From positions 23,144,001 to 23,208,000 of the forward strand of contig NW_027480422.1 of the NCBI RefSeq assembly GCF_051401765.1: a stretch of 64,000 nt of DNA, in the 5' to 3' direction. The notes under the pieces were generated by a model that saw only the letters and a list, made by a program, of their open reading frames with translations, had not been told where the DNA came from and searched no databases. This document shows positions 1-12,919 of this stretch, one piece after another. The first letter of the stretch is position 1. The number at the start of each line of letters is the position of its first letter. Position numbers and translations under genes: made by a program. This DNA comes from Calliopsis andreniformis. Lineage: Eukaryota; Arthropoda; Insecta; Hymenoptera; Andrenidae.

Positions 1-2656
1 AATTATTCCTGTTATACGATGGAAAAACTGTTGCAATTTCATTCTATTTTATGCTTCTGGCGTTGACTTCTTAGGCCCTAACTTTTCGATCTGGTGGGGC
101 AACGTCCAAGAGTGAAGCCTATGTTGCCCGGAACGTAGAAGTGACCATTACTTTCACATTGGTTGCAATTATACCTTTTATACGATGGAAAAGCTGTTGT
201 ATTTTTATTGTATTTTATGCGTCTGGCGTTGTTTTCTAAGGCCCTAACTATTCGACCTGGTGGAGCAACGTCCTAGAGTGAAGCCCAGGTTGCCCGGAAC
301 GTAGAAATGACCATCACTTTCACACTGGTTGCAGTTACTCCCGTTATACGGTGATAAAACTGTTGCATTTTTATTGTATTTTATGCGTCTGGCGTTCCTT
401 TCTAAGGCCCTAACTATTCGACCTGGTGGAGCAACGCCCTAGAGTGAAGCCTAGGTTGCCCGGAACGTAGAAATGACCATTACCTTCACACTGTTTGCAA
501 TTACTCCTGTTATACCATTGACAAACTGTTGGATTTTTATTGTATTTTATGCTTCTGGCGTTGAATTCTAAGTCCCTAGCTATTCGATCTGGTGGAGCAA
601 CGCCCTAGAATGATGCCTAGGTAGCCCAGAGCGTTGAAATGACCATCACCTTCACACTGGTTGCAATTATTCCTGTTTTACGTTGGAAAAACTGTTGTAT
701 TTATTTTGTATTTGATGCTCCTGGCGTTGGCTTCTTGGGCCCTAACTATTGGATCTGGTGGACCAACGCCCTAGAGTGATGAATAGGTTGCCCGCAACGT
801 AGAAATGACCATCACTTTCACACTGGTTGCAATTATTCCTGTTATACGATGAAAAAGCTGTTGTATTTTTATTGTATTTTATGCGTCTGGCGTTGTTTTC
901 GAAGGCCCTAACTATTCGACCTGGCGGAGCAAAGCCCTAGAGTGATGCCTAGGTTGCCCGGAACGTAGAAATGGCCATTACTTTCACACTCTTTGCAATT
1001 ATTCATTTTATAGAATGGAAAAACTGTTGTATTTATATTGTATTTTATGCTTCTGGCGTTGACTTCTATGGCCCTAACCATTCGACGTGGTGGAGAAACG
1101 CCCTAGAGCGAAACCTAGGTTGCCTGGAACGTAGAAATGACCATTACTTTCACACTGGTTGCAATTATTCGTTTTATACGATGGAAAGACTGTTGTATTT
1201 ATATTGTATTCTACGCTTCTGGCGTTGACTTCTAAGGTCCTAGCTATTCGATCTCTTGTAGCAACGTCCAAGAGTGAAGCCTATGTTGCCCGGAACGTAG
1301 AAATGACCATTTCCTTCACACTGGTTGCAATTATTCCTGTTTTACGATGGAAAAACTGTTGTCATTATTTTGTATTTGATGGCCCTGGCGTGGGCTTCTT
1401 AGGCCCTAACTATTGGATCTGGTGGACCAACGCCCTAGAGTGATGCCTAGGTTGCCCGCAACGTAGCAATGACCATCACTTTCACACTGCTTGCAATTAT
1501 TCCTGTTATACGATGGAAAAGCTGTTGTATTTTTATTGTATTTTATACGTCTGGCGTTGTTTTCTAAGGCCCTAACTATTCGACCTGATGGAGCAACGCC
1601 CTAGAGTGAAGCCCAGGTTGCCCGGAACGTAGAAATGACCATTATTTTCACACAGTTTGCAATTATTCATTTTATACAATGGAAAAACTGTTGTATTTAT
1701 ATTGTATTTTATGCTTCTGGCCTTCACTTCTAAGGCCCTAACCAATCGACGTGGTGGAGCAACGCCCTAGAGCGAAACCTAGGTTGCCCGGAACGTAGAA
1801 ATGACCATTACTTTCACACTGGTTGCAATTATTCGTTTTATACGATGAAAAGAGTGTTGTATTTCTATTTTATTTTATGCTTCTGGCGTTGACTTCTTTG
1901 GCCCTAACTATTGGATCTGACGAAGCAACGCCCCACAGTGAAGCTTAGCTTGCACGGAACGTAGAAATGACCATCACTTTGACACTGGTTGCAATTATTC
2001 CTGTTATACCGTGGTCAAACTGTTGTAATTTTATTTTATTTTATGCTTCTAGTGTTGACTTCTTAGGCCCTAACTTTTCGATCTGGTGGGGCCACGTCCA
2101 AGAGGGAAGCCTACGTTGTCCGGAACGTAGAAATGACCATCACTTTCGCACTGGTTGCAGTTACTCCTGTTATACGGTGATAAGACTGTTGCATTTTTAT
2201 TGTATTTTATGCGTCTGGCGCTGTTTTCTAAGGCCCTAACTATTCGATCTGGTGGAGCAACGCCCTGGAGTGAAGCCTAGGTTGCCCGGAACGTAGAAAT
2301 GACCATTACTTTCACACTGGTTGCAATTATTCGTTTTGTACAATGGAAAACCTGTTGTATTTTTATTGTATTTTATGCGGCTGGCGCTATTTTCTAAGGC
2401 CCTAACTATTCTACCTGGTGGAGCAACGCCCTAGAGTGAAGCCTAGGTTGCCCGGTACGTAGAAATGACCATTACTTCCACACTGGTTGCAATTATTCCT
2501 GTTATACCATGGACAAACTGTTGGATTTTTATTGTATTTTATGCTTCTGGCGTTGACTTCTTAGGCCCTAACTATTCGATCTGGTGGACCAACGCCCTAG
2601 AGTGATGAATAGGTTGCCCGCAACGTAGAAATGACCATCACTATCACACTGGTTGC
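1..2656 (+). repeat. Block A 16-mer HOR, copy 1 (left-truncated)
   Basis: The sequence at base 1 reappears at 2,657, a shift of 2,656 bp or exactly 16 monomers. Equivalent landmarks keep this shift, such as the diagnostic monomers at 971 and 3,627, 1,159 and 3,815, and 1,967 and 4,623. Copies match closely over about 1-2,545, apart from one replaced patch near 509-640. The true start of this unit lies to the left of the window. Confidence 0.88.
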
Positions 2657-5201
2657 AATTATTCCTGTTATACGATGGAAAAACTGTTGCAATTTCATTC
2701 TATTTTATGCTTCTGGCGTTGACTTCTTAGGCCCTAACTTTTCGATCTGGTGGGGCAACGTCCAAGAGTGAAGCCTATGTTGCCCGGAACGTAGAAGTGA
2801 CCATTACTTTCACATTGGTTGCAATTATACCTTTTATACGATGGAAAAGCTGTTGTATTTTTATTGTATTTTATGCGTCTGGCGTTGTTTTCTAAGGCCC
2901 TAACTATTCGACCTGGTGGAGCAACGTCCTAGAGTGAAGCCCAGGTTGCCCGGAACGTAGAAATGACCATCACTTTCACACTGGTTGCAGTTACTCCCGT
3001 TATACGGTGATAAAACTGTTGCATTTTTATTGTATTTTATGCGTCTGGCGTTCCTTTCTAAGGCCCTAACTATTCGACCTGGTGAAGCAACGCCCTAGAG
3101 TGAAGCCTAGGTTGCCCGGAACGTAGAAATGACCATTACTTTCACACTGTTTGCAATTATTCATTTTATACATCGGAAAGACTGTTGTATTTATATTGTG
3201 TTCTATGCTTCTGGCGTTGATTTCTAAGGTCCTAGCTATTCGATCTCTTGAAGCAACGTCCAGGAGTGCAGCCTATGTTGCCGGGAACGTTGAAATGACC
3301 ATTCCTTTCACACTGGTTGCAATTATTCCTGTTTTACGCTGGAAAAACTGTTGTATTTATTTTGTATTTGATGCTCCTGGCGTTGGCTTCTTAGGCCCTA
3401 ACTATTGGATCTGGTGGACCAACGCCCTAGAGTGATGAATAGGTTGCCCGCAACGTAGAAATGACCATCACTTTCACACTGGTTGCAATTATTCCTGTTA
3501 TACGATGAAAAAGCTGTTGTATTTTTATTGTATTTTATGCGTCTGGCGTTGTTTTCGAAGGCCCTAACTATTCGACCTGGCGGAGCAAAGCCCTAGAGTG
3601 ATGCCTAGGTTGCCCGGAACGTAGAAATGGCCATTACTTTCACACTCTTTGCAATTATTCATTTTATACAATGGAAAAACTGTTGTATTTATATTGTATT
3701 TTATGCTTCTGGCGTTGACTTCTATGGCCCTAACCATTCGACGTGGTGGAGAAACGCCCTAGAGCGAAACCTAGGTTGCCTGGAACGTAGAAATGACCAT
3801 TACTTTCACACTGGTTGCAATTATTCGTTTTATACGATGGAAAGACTGTTGTATTTATATTGTATTCTACGCTTCTGGCGTTGACTTCTAAGGTCCTAGC
3901 TATTCGATCTCTTGTAGCAACGTCCAAGAGTGAAGCCTATGTTGCCCGGAACGTAGAAATGACCATTTCCTTCACACTGGTTGCAATTATTCCTGTTTTA
4001 CGATGGAAAAACTGTTGTCATTATTTTGTATTTGATGGCCCTGGCGTGGGCTTCTTAGGCCCTAACTATTGGATCTGGTGGACCAACGCCCTAGAGTGAT
4101 GCCTAGGTTGCCCGCAACGTAGCAATGACCATCACTTTCACACTGCTTGCAATTATTCCTGTTATACGATGGAAAAGCTGTTGTATTTTTATTGTATTTT
4201 ATACGTCTGGCGTTGTTTTCTAAGGCCCTAACTATTCGACCTGATGGAGCAACGCCCTAGAGTGAAGCCTAGGTTGCCCGGAACGTAGAAATGACCATTA
4301 TTTTCACACAGTTTGCAATTATTCATTTTATACAATGGAAAAACTGTTGTATTTATATTGTATTTTATGCTTCTTGCGTTCACTTCTAAGGCCCTAACCA
4401 TTCGACGTGGTGGAGCAACGCCCTAGAGCGAAACCTAGGTTGCCCGGAACGTAGAAATGACCATTACTTTCACACTGGTTGCAATTATTCGTTTTATACG
4501 ATGGAAAGAGTGTTGTATTTCTATTTTATTTTATGCTTCCGGCGTTGACTTCTTTGGCCCTAACTATTGGATCTGACGGAGCAACGCCCCAGAGTGAAGC
4601 CTAGGTTGCACGGAACGTAGAAATGACCATCACTTTGACACTGGTTGCAATTATTCCTGTTATACCGTGGTCAAACTGTTGTAATTTTATTTTATTTTAT
4701 GCTTCTAGTGTTGACTTCTTAGGCCCTAACTTTTCGATCTGGTGGGGCCACGTCCAAGAGGGAAGCCTACGTTGTCCGGAACGTAGAAATGACCATCACT
4801 TTCACACTGGTTGCAGTTACTCCTGTTATACGGTGATAAGACTGTTGCATTTTTATTGTATTTTATGCGTCTGGCGTTGTTTTCTAAGGCCCTAACTATT
4901 CGATCTGGTGGAGCAACGCCCTGGAGTGAAGCCTAGGTTGCCCGGAACGTAGAAATGACCAGTACTTTCACACTGGTTGCAATTATTCGTTTTGTACAAT
5001 GGAAAACCTGTTGTATTTTTATTGTATTTTATGCGGCTAGCGCTATTTTCTAAGGCCCTAACTATTGGACCTGGTGGAGCTACGCCCTAGGGTGAAGCCT
5101 AGGTTGCCCGGTACGTAGAAATGACCATTACTTCCACACTGGTTGCAATTATTCCTGTTATACCATGGACAAACTGTTAGATTTTTATTGTATTTTATGC
5201 T
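2657..5201 (+). repeat. Block A 16-mer HOR, copy 2
   Basis: This is the second copy of the 2,656-bp unit. Long runs are identical to copy 1, for instance around 3,437-3,530 against 781-874. Matching in this register stops near 5,201, where copy 2 reads TGAATTCTAAGTCCC and copy 1 reads TGACTTCTTAGGCCC. Two monomers later the copy 1 sequence resumes, so the third copy is shifted by 2,988 bp (18 monomers). Confidence 0.87.
3165..3285 (+). other. Conversion-like patch inside 16-mer copy 2
   Basis: Within an otherwise matching pair of units, this stretch differs from its partner at 509-629. Copy 1 has the form with ACAAACTGTTGG, TGAATTCTAAGTCCC and AGGTAGCCC. Copy 2 has GGAAAGACTGTTG, TCCTAGCTATTCG and CAACGTCCAGGAG, like the monomer near 1,175-1,300. 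Both copies share GTTGAAATGACC right after the patch, which fixes the right edge near 3,285. Length and register are unchanged, as expected for gene conversion rather than unequal crossing over. Confidence 0.65.
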
Positions 5202-5488
5202 TCTGGCTTTGAATTCTAAGTCCCTAGATATTCGATCTGGTGGAGCAACGCCCTAGAGTGATGCCTAGGTAGCCCACAGCGTTGAAATGACCATCACTTT
5301 CACACTGGTTGCAATTATTCCTGTTATACGATGGAAAAACTGTTGTAATTTTATTGTATTTTAAGCGTCTGGCGTTGTTTTCAAAGGCCCTAACTATTCG
5401 ACCTGGTGGAGCAACGCCCTAGAGTGAAGCCGAGGTTGCCCGGAACGTAGAAATGACCATTACCTTCACACTGTTTGCAATTATTCCT

Positions 5489-5935
5489 GTTATACCATGG
5501 ACAAACTGTTGGATTTTTATTGTATTTTATGCTTCTGGCGTTGACTTCTTAGGCCCTAGATATTCGATCTGGTGGACCAACGCCCTAGAGTGATGAATAG
5601 GTTGCCCGCAACGTAGAAATGACCATCACTATCACACTGGTTGCAATTATTCCTGTTATACGATGGAAAAACTGTTGCAATTTCATTTTATTTTATGCTT
5701 CTGGCGTTGACTTCTTAGGCCCTAACTTTTCGATCTGTTGGGGCAACGTCCAAGAGTGAAGCCTATGTTGCCCGGAACGTAGAAGTGACCATTACTTTCA
5801 CATTGGTTGCAATTATACCTTTTATACGATGGAAAAGCTGTTGTATTTTTATTGTATTTTATTCGTCTGGCGTTGTTTTCGAAGGCCCTAACTATTCGAC
5901 CTGGTGGAGCAACGCCCTGGAGTGAAGCCTAGGTT
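5489..5935 (+). repeat. Block A 16-mer HOR, truncated copy 3
   Basis: This piece matches about 2,501-2,947 with a shift of 2,988 bp (18 monomers). It includes the ATGAATAGGTTGCCCGCAAC monomer and the ACTATCACACTGG variant seen at 2,640. From about 5,940 it instead matches 3,616 onward with a shift of 2,324 bp (14 monomers), so four monomers were lost at that point. Confidence 0.75.
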
Positions 5936-5939
5936 GCCC

Positions 5940-7460
5940 GGAACGTAGAAATGGCCATTACTTTCACACTGTTTGCAATTATTCATTTTATACAATGGAA
6001 AAACTGTTGCATTTATATTGTATTTTATGCTTCTGGCGTTGACTTCTATGGCCCTAACCATTCGACGTGGTGGAGAAACGCCCTAGAGCGAAACCTAGGT
6101 TGCCTGGAACGTAGAAATGACCATTACTTTCACACTGGTTGCAATTATTCGATTATACGATGGAAAAACTGCTGTATTTCTATTTTATTTTATGCTTCTG
6201 GCGGTTACTTCTTTGGCCCTAACTATTGGATGTGGTGGAGCAACGCCCCAGAGTGAAGCCTAGGTTGCACGGAACGTAGAAATGGGCTTCACTTTGACAC
6301 TGGTTGCAATTATTCCTGTTATACCATGGTCAAACTGTTGGATTTTTATCGTTTTTTATGCTTCTGGCGTGGAATTCTAAGTCCCTAGCTATTCGATCTG
6401 GTGGAGCAACGCCCTAGAGTGATGCCCAGGTAGCCCAGAGCGTTGAAATCACCATCACTTTCACGCTGGTTGCAATTATTCCTGTTATACGATGGAAAAA
6501 CAGTTGTATTTATATTGTATTCTATGCTTCTGTAGTTGACTTCTAAGGTCCTAGCTATTCGATCTCTTGGAGCAACGTCCAAGAGTGAGGCCTATGTTGC
6601 CCGGAACGTAGAAATGACCATTACTTTCACACTGGTTGCAATTATTCGTTTTGTACAATGGAAGACCTGTTGTATTTTCATTGTATTTTATGCGTCAGGC
6701 CTTGTTTTCTAAGCCCCTAACTATTCGGTCTGTTGGAGCACGCCGTAGAGTGAAGCCTAGGTTGCGCGGAATGTAGAAATGACCATTTCTTTCAAACTGG
6801 TTGCAATTATTCCTGTTTTACGATGGAAAGGCTGTTGTATTTATTTTGTATTTGATGCTCCTGGCGTCCGCTTCTTAGGCCCTAACTATTGGATCTGGTG
6901 GACCAACGCCCTAGAGTGATGAATAGGTTGCCCGCAACGTAGAAATGACCATCACTTTCACACTGGTTGCAATTGTTCCTGTTATACGATGGAAAAACTG
7001 TTGTAATTTTATTTTATTTTATGCTTCTGGCGTTGACTTCTTAGGCCCTAACCTTTCGATCTGGTGGGGCAACGTCCAAGAGTGTAGCCTATGTTGCCCG
7101 GAACGTAGAAGTGACCATTACTTTCACATTGGTTGCAATTATACCTTTTATACGATGGAAAAGCTGTTGTATATTTATTGTATTTTATGCTTCTGGCGTT
7201 GAATTCTAAGTCCCTAGCTATTCGATCTGGTGGAGCAACGCCCTAGAGTGATGGCTAGGTAGCCCAGAGCGTTGAAATGGCCATCACTTTCACACTGGTT
7301 GCAATTATTCCTGTTATACGATGGAAAAACTGTTGCAATTTTATTGTATTTTAAGCGTCTGGCGTTGTTTTCAAAGGCCCTAACTATTCGACCTGGTGGA
7401 GCAACGCCCTAGAGTGAAGCCAAGGTTGCCCGGAACGTAAAAATGACCATTACTTTCACA
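5940..7460 (+). repeat. Block A, shuffled single monomers
   Basis: These monomers each resemble members of the 16-mer unit to the left but are no longer in its order. The start (5,951) follows 3,627 for about one and a half monomers. The stretch at 6,945-7,200, with CAATTGTTCCTG, reappears at 14,747-14,990 with a shift of 7,800 bp (47 monomers less 2 bp). No gene is visible. Confidence 0.7.
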
Positions 7461-7464
7461 CAGT

Positions 7465-8246
7465 TTGCAATTATTCATTTTATACAATGGAAAGACTGTT
7501 GTATTTATATTGTATTCTATGCTTCTGGCGTTGACCTCTAAGGTCCTAGCTATTCGATCTCATGGAGCAACGTCCAAGAGTGAAGCCTATGTTGCCCGGG
7601 ACGTAGAAATGACCATTACTTTCACACCGGTTGCAATTATTCCTGTTTCACGATGGAAAAACTGTTGTATTTATTTTGTATTTGATGCTCCTGGCGTCGG
7701 CTTCTTAGGCCCTAGCTATTGGATCTGGTGGGCAACGTCCCAGAGTGATGCCTATGTTGCCTGGAACGTAGAAGTGACCATTATTTTCATATTGGTTGCA
7801 ATTATACCTTTTATACGATGGAAAAGCTGTTTTATTTTTATTGTATTTTATGCGCCTGGCGTTGTTTTCGAAGGCCCTAACTATTCGACCTGGTGGAGCA
7901 ACGCACTAGAGTGAAGCCTAGGTAGCCCGGAACGTAGAAATGAGCATTACTTTCACACTGTTTGCAATTATTCATTTTATACAATGGAAAGACTGTTGTA
8001 TTTATATTGTATTCTATGCTTCTGGCGTTGACTTCTGAGGTCCTAGCTATTCGATCTCATGGAGCAACGTCCAAGATAGAAGCCTATGTTGCCCGGAACG
8101 TAGAAATGACCGTCACTTTCGCACTGGTTGCAATTATTCCTGTTTTACGATGGAAAAACTGTTGTATTTATTTTGTATTTGATGCTCCTGGCGTCGGCTT
8201 CTTAGGCCCTAGCTATTGGATCTGGTGGAGCAGCGCCCTAGAGTGA
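7465..8246 (+). repeat. Block A 3-mer duplication
   Basis: The monomer beginning near 7,465 recurs near 7,962, a shift of 497 bp. That is three monomers less one base. The missing base is visible near 7,730, where GGTGGAGCAACG reads GGTGGGCAACG. The lost base shifts frames and creates a chance 149-codon open frame across 7,465-7,914. A further two-monomer echo follows: GATGCTCCTGGCGTCGG at 8,181 recurs at 8,513, a shift of 332 bp. Confidence 0.8.
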
Positions 8247-9599
8247 TGCCTAGGTTGCCCGGAACGTAGAAATGACCATCGCTTTCACACTGGTTGCAAT
8301 TATTCCTGTTATACGACGGAAAAACTGTTGTAATTTTATTTTGTTTTATGCTTCTGGCGTTGACTTCTTAGGCCCTAACTTTTCGATCTGGTGGGGCAAC
8401 GCCGTAGAGTGAAGCCTAGGATGCCCGGAGCGTAGAAATGACCTTTACTTTCACACTGGTTGCAATTATTCCTGTTTTACGATGGAAAAACTGTTGTATT
8501 TATTTTGTATTTGATGCTCCTGGCGTCGGCTTCTTAGGCCCTAGCTATTGGATCTGGTGGAGCAGCGCCCTAGAGTGATGCCTAGGTTGTCCGGAACGTA
8601 GAAATGACAATCACTTTCACACTGGTTGCAATTATTCCAGTTATACGATGGAAAAACTGTTGTAATTTTATTTTATTTTATGCTACTGGCGCTGACTTCT
8701 TAGGCCCTAACTTTTCGATCTGGTGGGGCAACGTCCAAGAGTGAAGCCTATGTTGCCTGGAACGTATAAGGGACCATTACTTTCACAGTGGTTGCAATTA
8801 TACCTTTTATACGGTGGAAAAGCTGTTGTATTTTTATTGCATTTTATGCGCCTGGCGTTGTTTTCGAAGGCCCTAACTATTCGACCTGGTGGAGCAACGC
8901 CCTAGATTGAAGCATAGGATGCCCGGAACGTAGAAATGACCATTACTTTCACACTGTTTGCAATTATTCATTTTATACAATGGAAAAACTGTTGGATATA
9001 TATTGTATTTTATGCATCTGGCGTTGACTTCTAAGGCCCTAACAATTCGACGTGGTGGAGCAACGCCCTAGAGCGAAACCTCGGTTGCCCGGAACGTAGA
9101 AATGACCATTACTTTCACACTGGTTGCAATTATTCGTTTTATACGATGGAAAATCTGTTGAATTTATATTTTATTTTATGCTTCTGGCGTTGACTTCTAT
9201 GGCCCTAACTATTGGATCTGGTGGACCAACGCCCCAGAGTGAAGCCTAGGTTGCACGGAACGTAGAAATGACCATTTCTTTCACACTGGTTGCAATTATT
9301 CCTGTTTTACGATGGAAAAACCTTTGTATTTATTTTGTATTTGATGCTCCTGGCGTTGTCTTCTTAGGCCCTAACTATTGGATCTGGTGGACCAACGCCC
9401 TAGAGAGATGAATAGGTTGCCCCGAACGTAGAAATGACCATCACTTTCACGCTGGTTGCAATTACTCCTGTTATACGATGGAAAAACTGTTGTAGCTTTA
9501 TTTTATTTTATGCTTCTGGCGTTGACTTCTTAGGCCCGAATTTTTCGATCTGGTGGGGCAACGTCCATGAGTGAAGCCTATGTTGCCTGGAACGTAGAA
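8247..9599 (+). repeat. Block A, mixed monomers
   Basis: Eight monomers of both block A haplotypes lie here without a clear local period. The last part, about 9,418-9,599, carries AGGCCCGAATTTTTCG and CAACGTCCATGAG. This pair of marks returns near 11,030-11,060 and near 16,340-16,375. Confidence 0.7.
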
Positions 9600-11375
9600 G
9601 TGACCATTACTTTCACATTGGTTGCAATTATACCTTTTATACGATGGAAAAGCTGTTGTCTTTTTATTGTACTTTATGCGTCTGGCGTTGTTATCTAAGG
9701 CCCTAACTATTCGACCCGGTGGAGCAACACCCTAGAGTGAAACCTAGGTTGCCCGGAACGTAGAAATGACCATTACTTTCACACTGTTTGCAATTATTCA
9801 TTTTATACAATGGAAAAACTATTGCATTTATATTGCATTTTTTGCTTCTGGCGTTGACATCTAAGGTCCTAGCAATTCGATCTCTTGGAGGAACGTCCAA
9901 GAGTGAGGCCTATGTTACCCGGAACGTAGAAATGACCATTACTTTCACACTGGTTGCAATTATACCTTTTATACGATGGAAACCTGTTGTATTTATATTG
10001 TATTTTATGACTCTGGCGTTGACTTCTAAGGCCCTAACCATTTGACGGGGTGAAGCAACGCCCTAGAGCGAAACCTAGGTTGCCCGGGACGTATCAATGA
10101 CCACTACTTTCACACTGGTTGCAATTATTCCTGTTATACCATGGACAAACTGTTGGATTTTTATTGTATTTTATGCTTCAGGCGTTGATTCCTAAGGCCC
10201 TAACTATTGGATCTTGTGGACCAACGCCGTAGAGTGAAGCCTAGGATGCCCGGAGCGTAGAAATGTCCATTACTTTCAGACTGGTTGCAATTATTCGTTT
10301 TATACGATGGAAAAACTGTTGTACTTATATCGTATTTTATGCTTCTGGCGTTGGCTTCTTAGGCCCTGACTTTTGGATCTGGTGGACCAACGCCCTAGAG
10401 TGAAGCCTAGGTTGCCCGGAACGTAGAAATGACCATCACTTTCACACTGGTTGCAATTATTCCTGTTATACGATGGAAAAACTGTTGTGATTTTCTTGTA
10501 TTTTATGCTTCTGGCGTTGACTCCTATGGCCCTAACTATTCGACGTGGTGGAGCAACTCCCAAGAGCGAAATCTAGGTTCCCCGGAACGTAGATATGACT
10601 ACTACTTTCACACTGTTTGCAATTATTCATTTTATACAATGGAAAGACTGTTGTATTTATATTGTATTCTATGCTTCTGTAGTTGACTTCTAAGGTCCTA
10701 GCTATTCGATCTCATGGAGCAGCGTCCAAGAGTAAAGCCTATGTTGCCCGGAACGTAGAAATGACCATTTCTTTCACACTGGTTGCAATTATTCCTATTT
10801 TACGATGGAAAAACCTTTGTATTTATTTTGTATTTGATGCTCCTCGCGTTGGCTTCTTAAGCCCTAACTATTGGATCTGGTGGACCAACGCCCTAGAGTG
10901 ATGAATAGGTTGCCCCGAACGTAGAAATGACCATCACTTTCACACTGGTTGCAATTATTCCTGTTATACGATGGAAAAACTGTTGTAGTTTTATTTTATT
11001 TTATGCTGCTGGCGTTGACTTCTTAGGCCCGAATTTTTCGATCTGGTGGGGCAACGTCCATGAGTGAAGCCTATGTTGCCTGGAACGTAGAAGTGACCAT
11101 TACTTTCACATTGGTTGCAATTATACCTTTTATACGATGGAAAAGCTGTTGTATTTTTATTGTACTTTATGCGTCCGGCGTTGTTTTCTAAGGCACTCAC
11201 TATTCGACATGGTGGAGCAACGCCCTAGATTGAAGCTTAGGTTGCCCCGTACGTAGAAATGACTATTACTTTCACACTGGTTGCAATTATTCCTGTTATA
11301 CCATGGACAAACTGTTGGATTTTTATTGTATTTTATGCTTCTGGCGTTGAATTCTAAGTCCCTAGCTATTCGATC
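9600..11375 (+). repeat. Block A 20-mer HOR, copy 1
   Basis: This segment matches 12,920-14,695. The shift is 3,319 bp at the left and 3,320 bp (20 monomers) further in. The one-base change sits near 9,980, where copy 1 reads GATGGAAACCTG with one A fewer than copy 2. Shared private marks include CTGACTTTTGGATC, GACTCCTATGGCC, GCAACTCCCAAGAG and GTCCGGCGTTG. Confidence 0.85.
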
Positions 11376-12090
11376 TGGCGGAGCAACGACCTAGAGTGAA
11401 GCCTAGTTTGCCCGGAACGTAGAAATGACCATTACTTTCACACTGGTTGCAATTATTCCTGTTATACCATGGACAAACTGTTGTATTTTTATTGTATTTT
11501 ATGCTTCTGGCGTTGAATTCTAAGTCCCTAGCTATTCGATCTGGTGGAGCAACGCCCTAGAGTGATGCCTAGGTAGCCCAGAGCGTTGAAATGACCATCA
11601 CTTTCACACTGGTTGCAATCATTCATTTTATACAACGGAAAAACAGTTGTATTTATATTGTATTTTATGCTTCTGGCGTTGACTCCTAAGTCCCTAACTT
11701 TTGGATCTGGTGGACCAACGCCGTAGAGTGAAGCCTAGGGTGCCCGTAGCGTAGAAATGTCCATTACTTTCAGACTGGTTGCAATTATTCGTTTTATACG
11801 ATGGAAAAACTGTTGTACTTATATCGTATTTTATGCTTCTGGCGTTGGCTTCTTAGGCCCTGACTTTTGGATCTGGTGGACCAACGCCCTGGAGTGAAGC
11901 CTAGGTTGCCTGGAACGTAGAAATGACCATCACTTTCACACTGGTTGCAATTATTCCTGTTATACGATGGAAAAACTGTTGTGATTTTCTTGTATTTTAT
12001 GCTTCTGGCGTTGACTCCTATGGCCCTAACTATCCGACGTGGTGGAGCAACTCCCAAGAGCGAAACCTAGGTTCCCCGGAACGTAGATAT
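10262..12090 (+). repeat. Block A 9-mer tandem duplication
   Basis: The monomer pair at about 10,262-10,590 recurs at 11,756-12,090 with a shift of 1,494 bp, exactly nine monomers. The pair is marked by GTCCATTACTTTCAGACTGG, CTTATATCGTATTTTATG and GATTTTCTTGTATTTTATG. A third appearance at 13,580-13,910 belongs to the 20-mer shift. Confidence 0.83.
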
Positions 12091-12919
12091 GACTACCACG
12101 TTCACACTGGTTGCAATTATCCCTGTTATACGATCTACAAGCTGCTGGATTTTTATTGTACTTTATGTTTCTGGCGTTGACTTCTTAGGCCCTAACTATT
12201 GGATCTGGTGGACCAACGCCCTAGAGTGAAGCATAGGATGCCCGGAGCGTAGAAATGGCCATTACCTTCAGACTGGTTCCAATAATTCGTTTTATACGGT
12301 GGAAAAACTGTTGTACTTATATCGTATTTTATGCTTCTGGCGTTGACTCCTATGGCCCTAACTATTCGACGTGGTGGAGCAACGCCCAAGAGCGAAACCT
12401 AGGTTGCCCGGAACGTAGATATGACTATTACTTTCACACTGGTTGCAATTATCCCTGTTATGCGATCTACAAGCTCTTGCTTTTTTATTGTATTTTATGC
12501 GTCTGGCGTTGTTTTCTAAGGCCCTAACTTATCGACCTGGAGGAGCAACGCCCTAGAGTGAAGCCTAGGTTGCCCGGAACGTAGAAATGACCATTACCTT
12601 CACACTGTTTGCAATTATTCATTTTATACAATGGAAAGACTGTTGTATTTATATTGTACTCTATGCTTCTGCAGTTGACTTCTAAGGTCCTAGCTATTCG
12701 ATCTCCTGGAGCAACGTCCAAGAGTGAAGCCTATGTTGCCCGGAACGTAGAAATGACCATTTCTTTCACACTTGTTGCAATTATTCCTGTTTTACGATGG
12801 AAAAACCTTTGTATTTATTTTGTATTTGATGCTCCTGGCGTTGGCTTCTTAGGCCCTAACTATTGGATCTGGTGGACCAACGCCCTAGAGTGATGAATAG
12901 GTTGCCCCGAACGTAGAAG

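Noticed and set aside
131..148. CENP-B box like motif around CCCGGAACGTAGAA.
   Set aside because: Against the core pattern TTCGNNNNANNCGGG on the reverse strand it misses three of the required bases, and no monomer I looked at restores them.
7465..7914. Longest open frame in the window, 149 codons on the plus strand.
   Set aside because: It spans three satellite monomers and exists because a one-base loss near 7,730 changes frame. Its parts recur as shorter open frames all over the array. No start context, domain or codon signal supports a gene.
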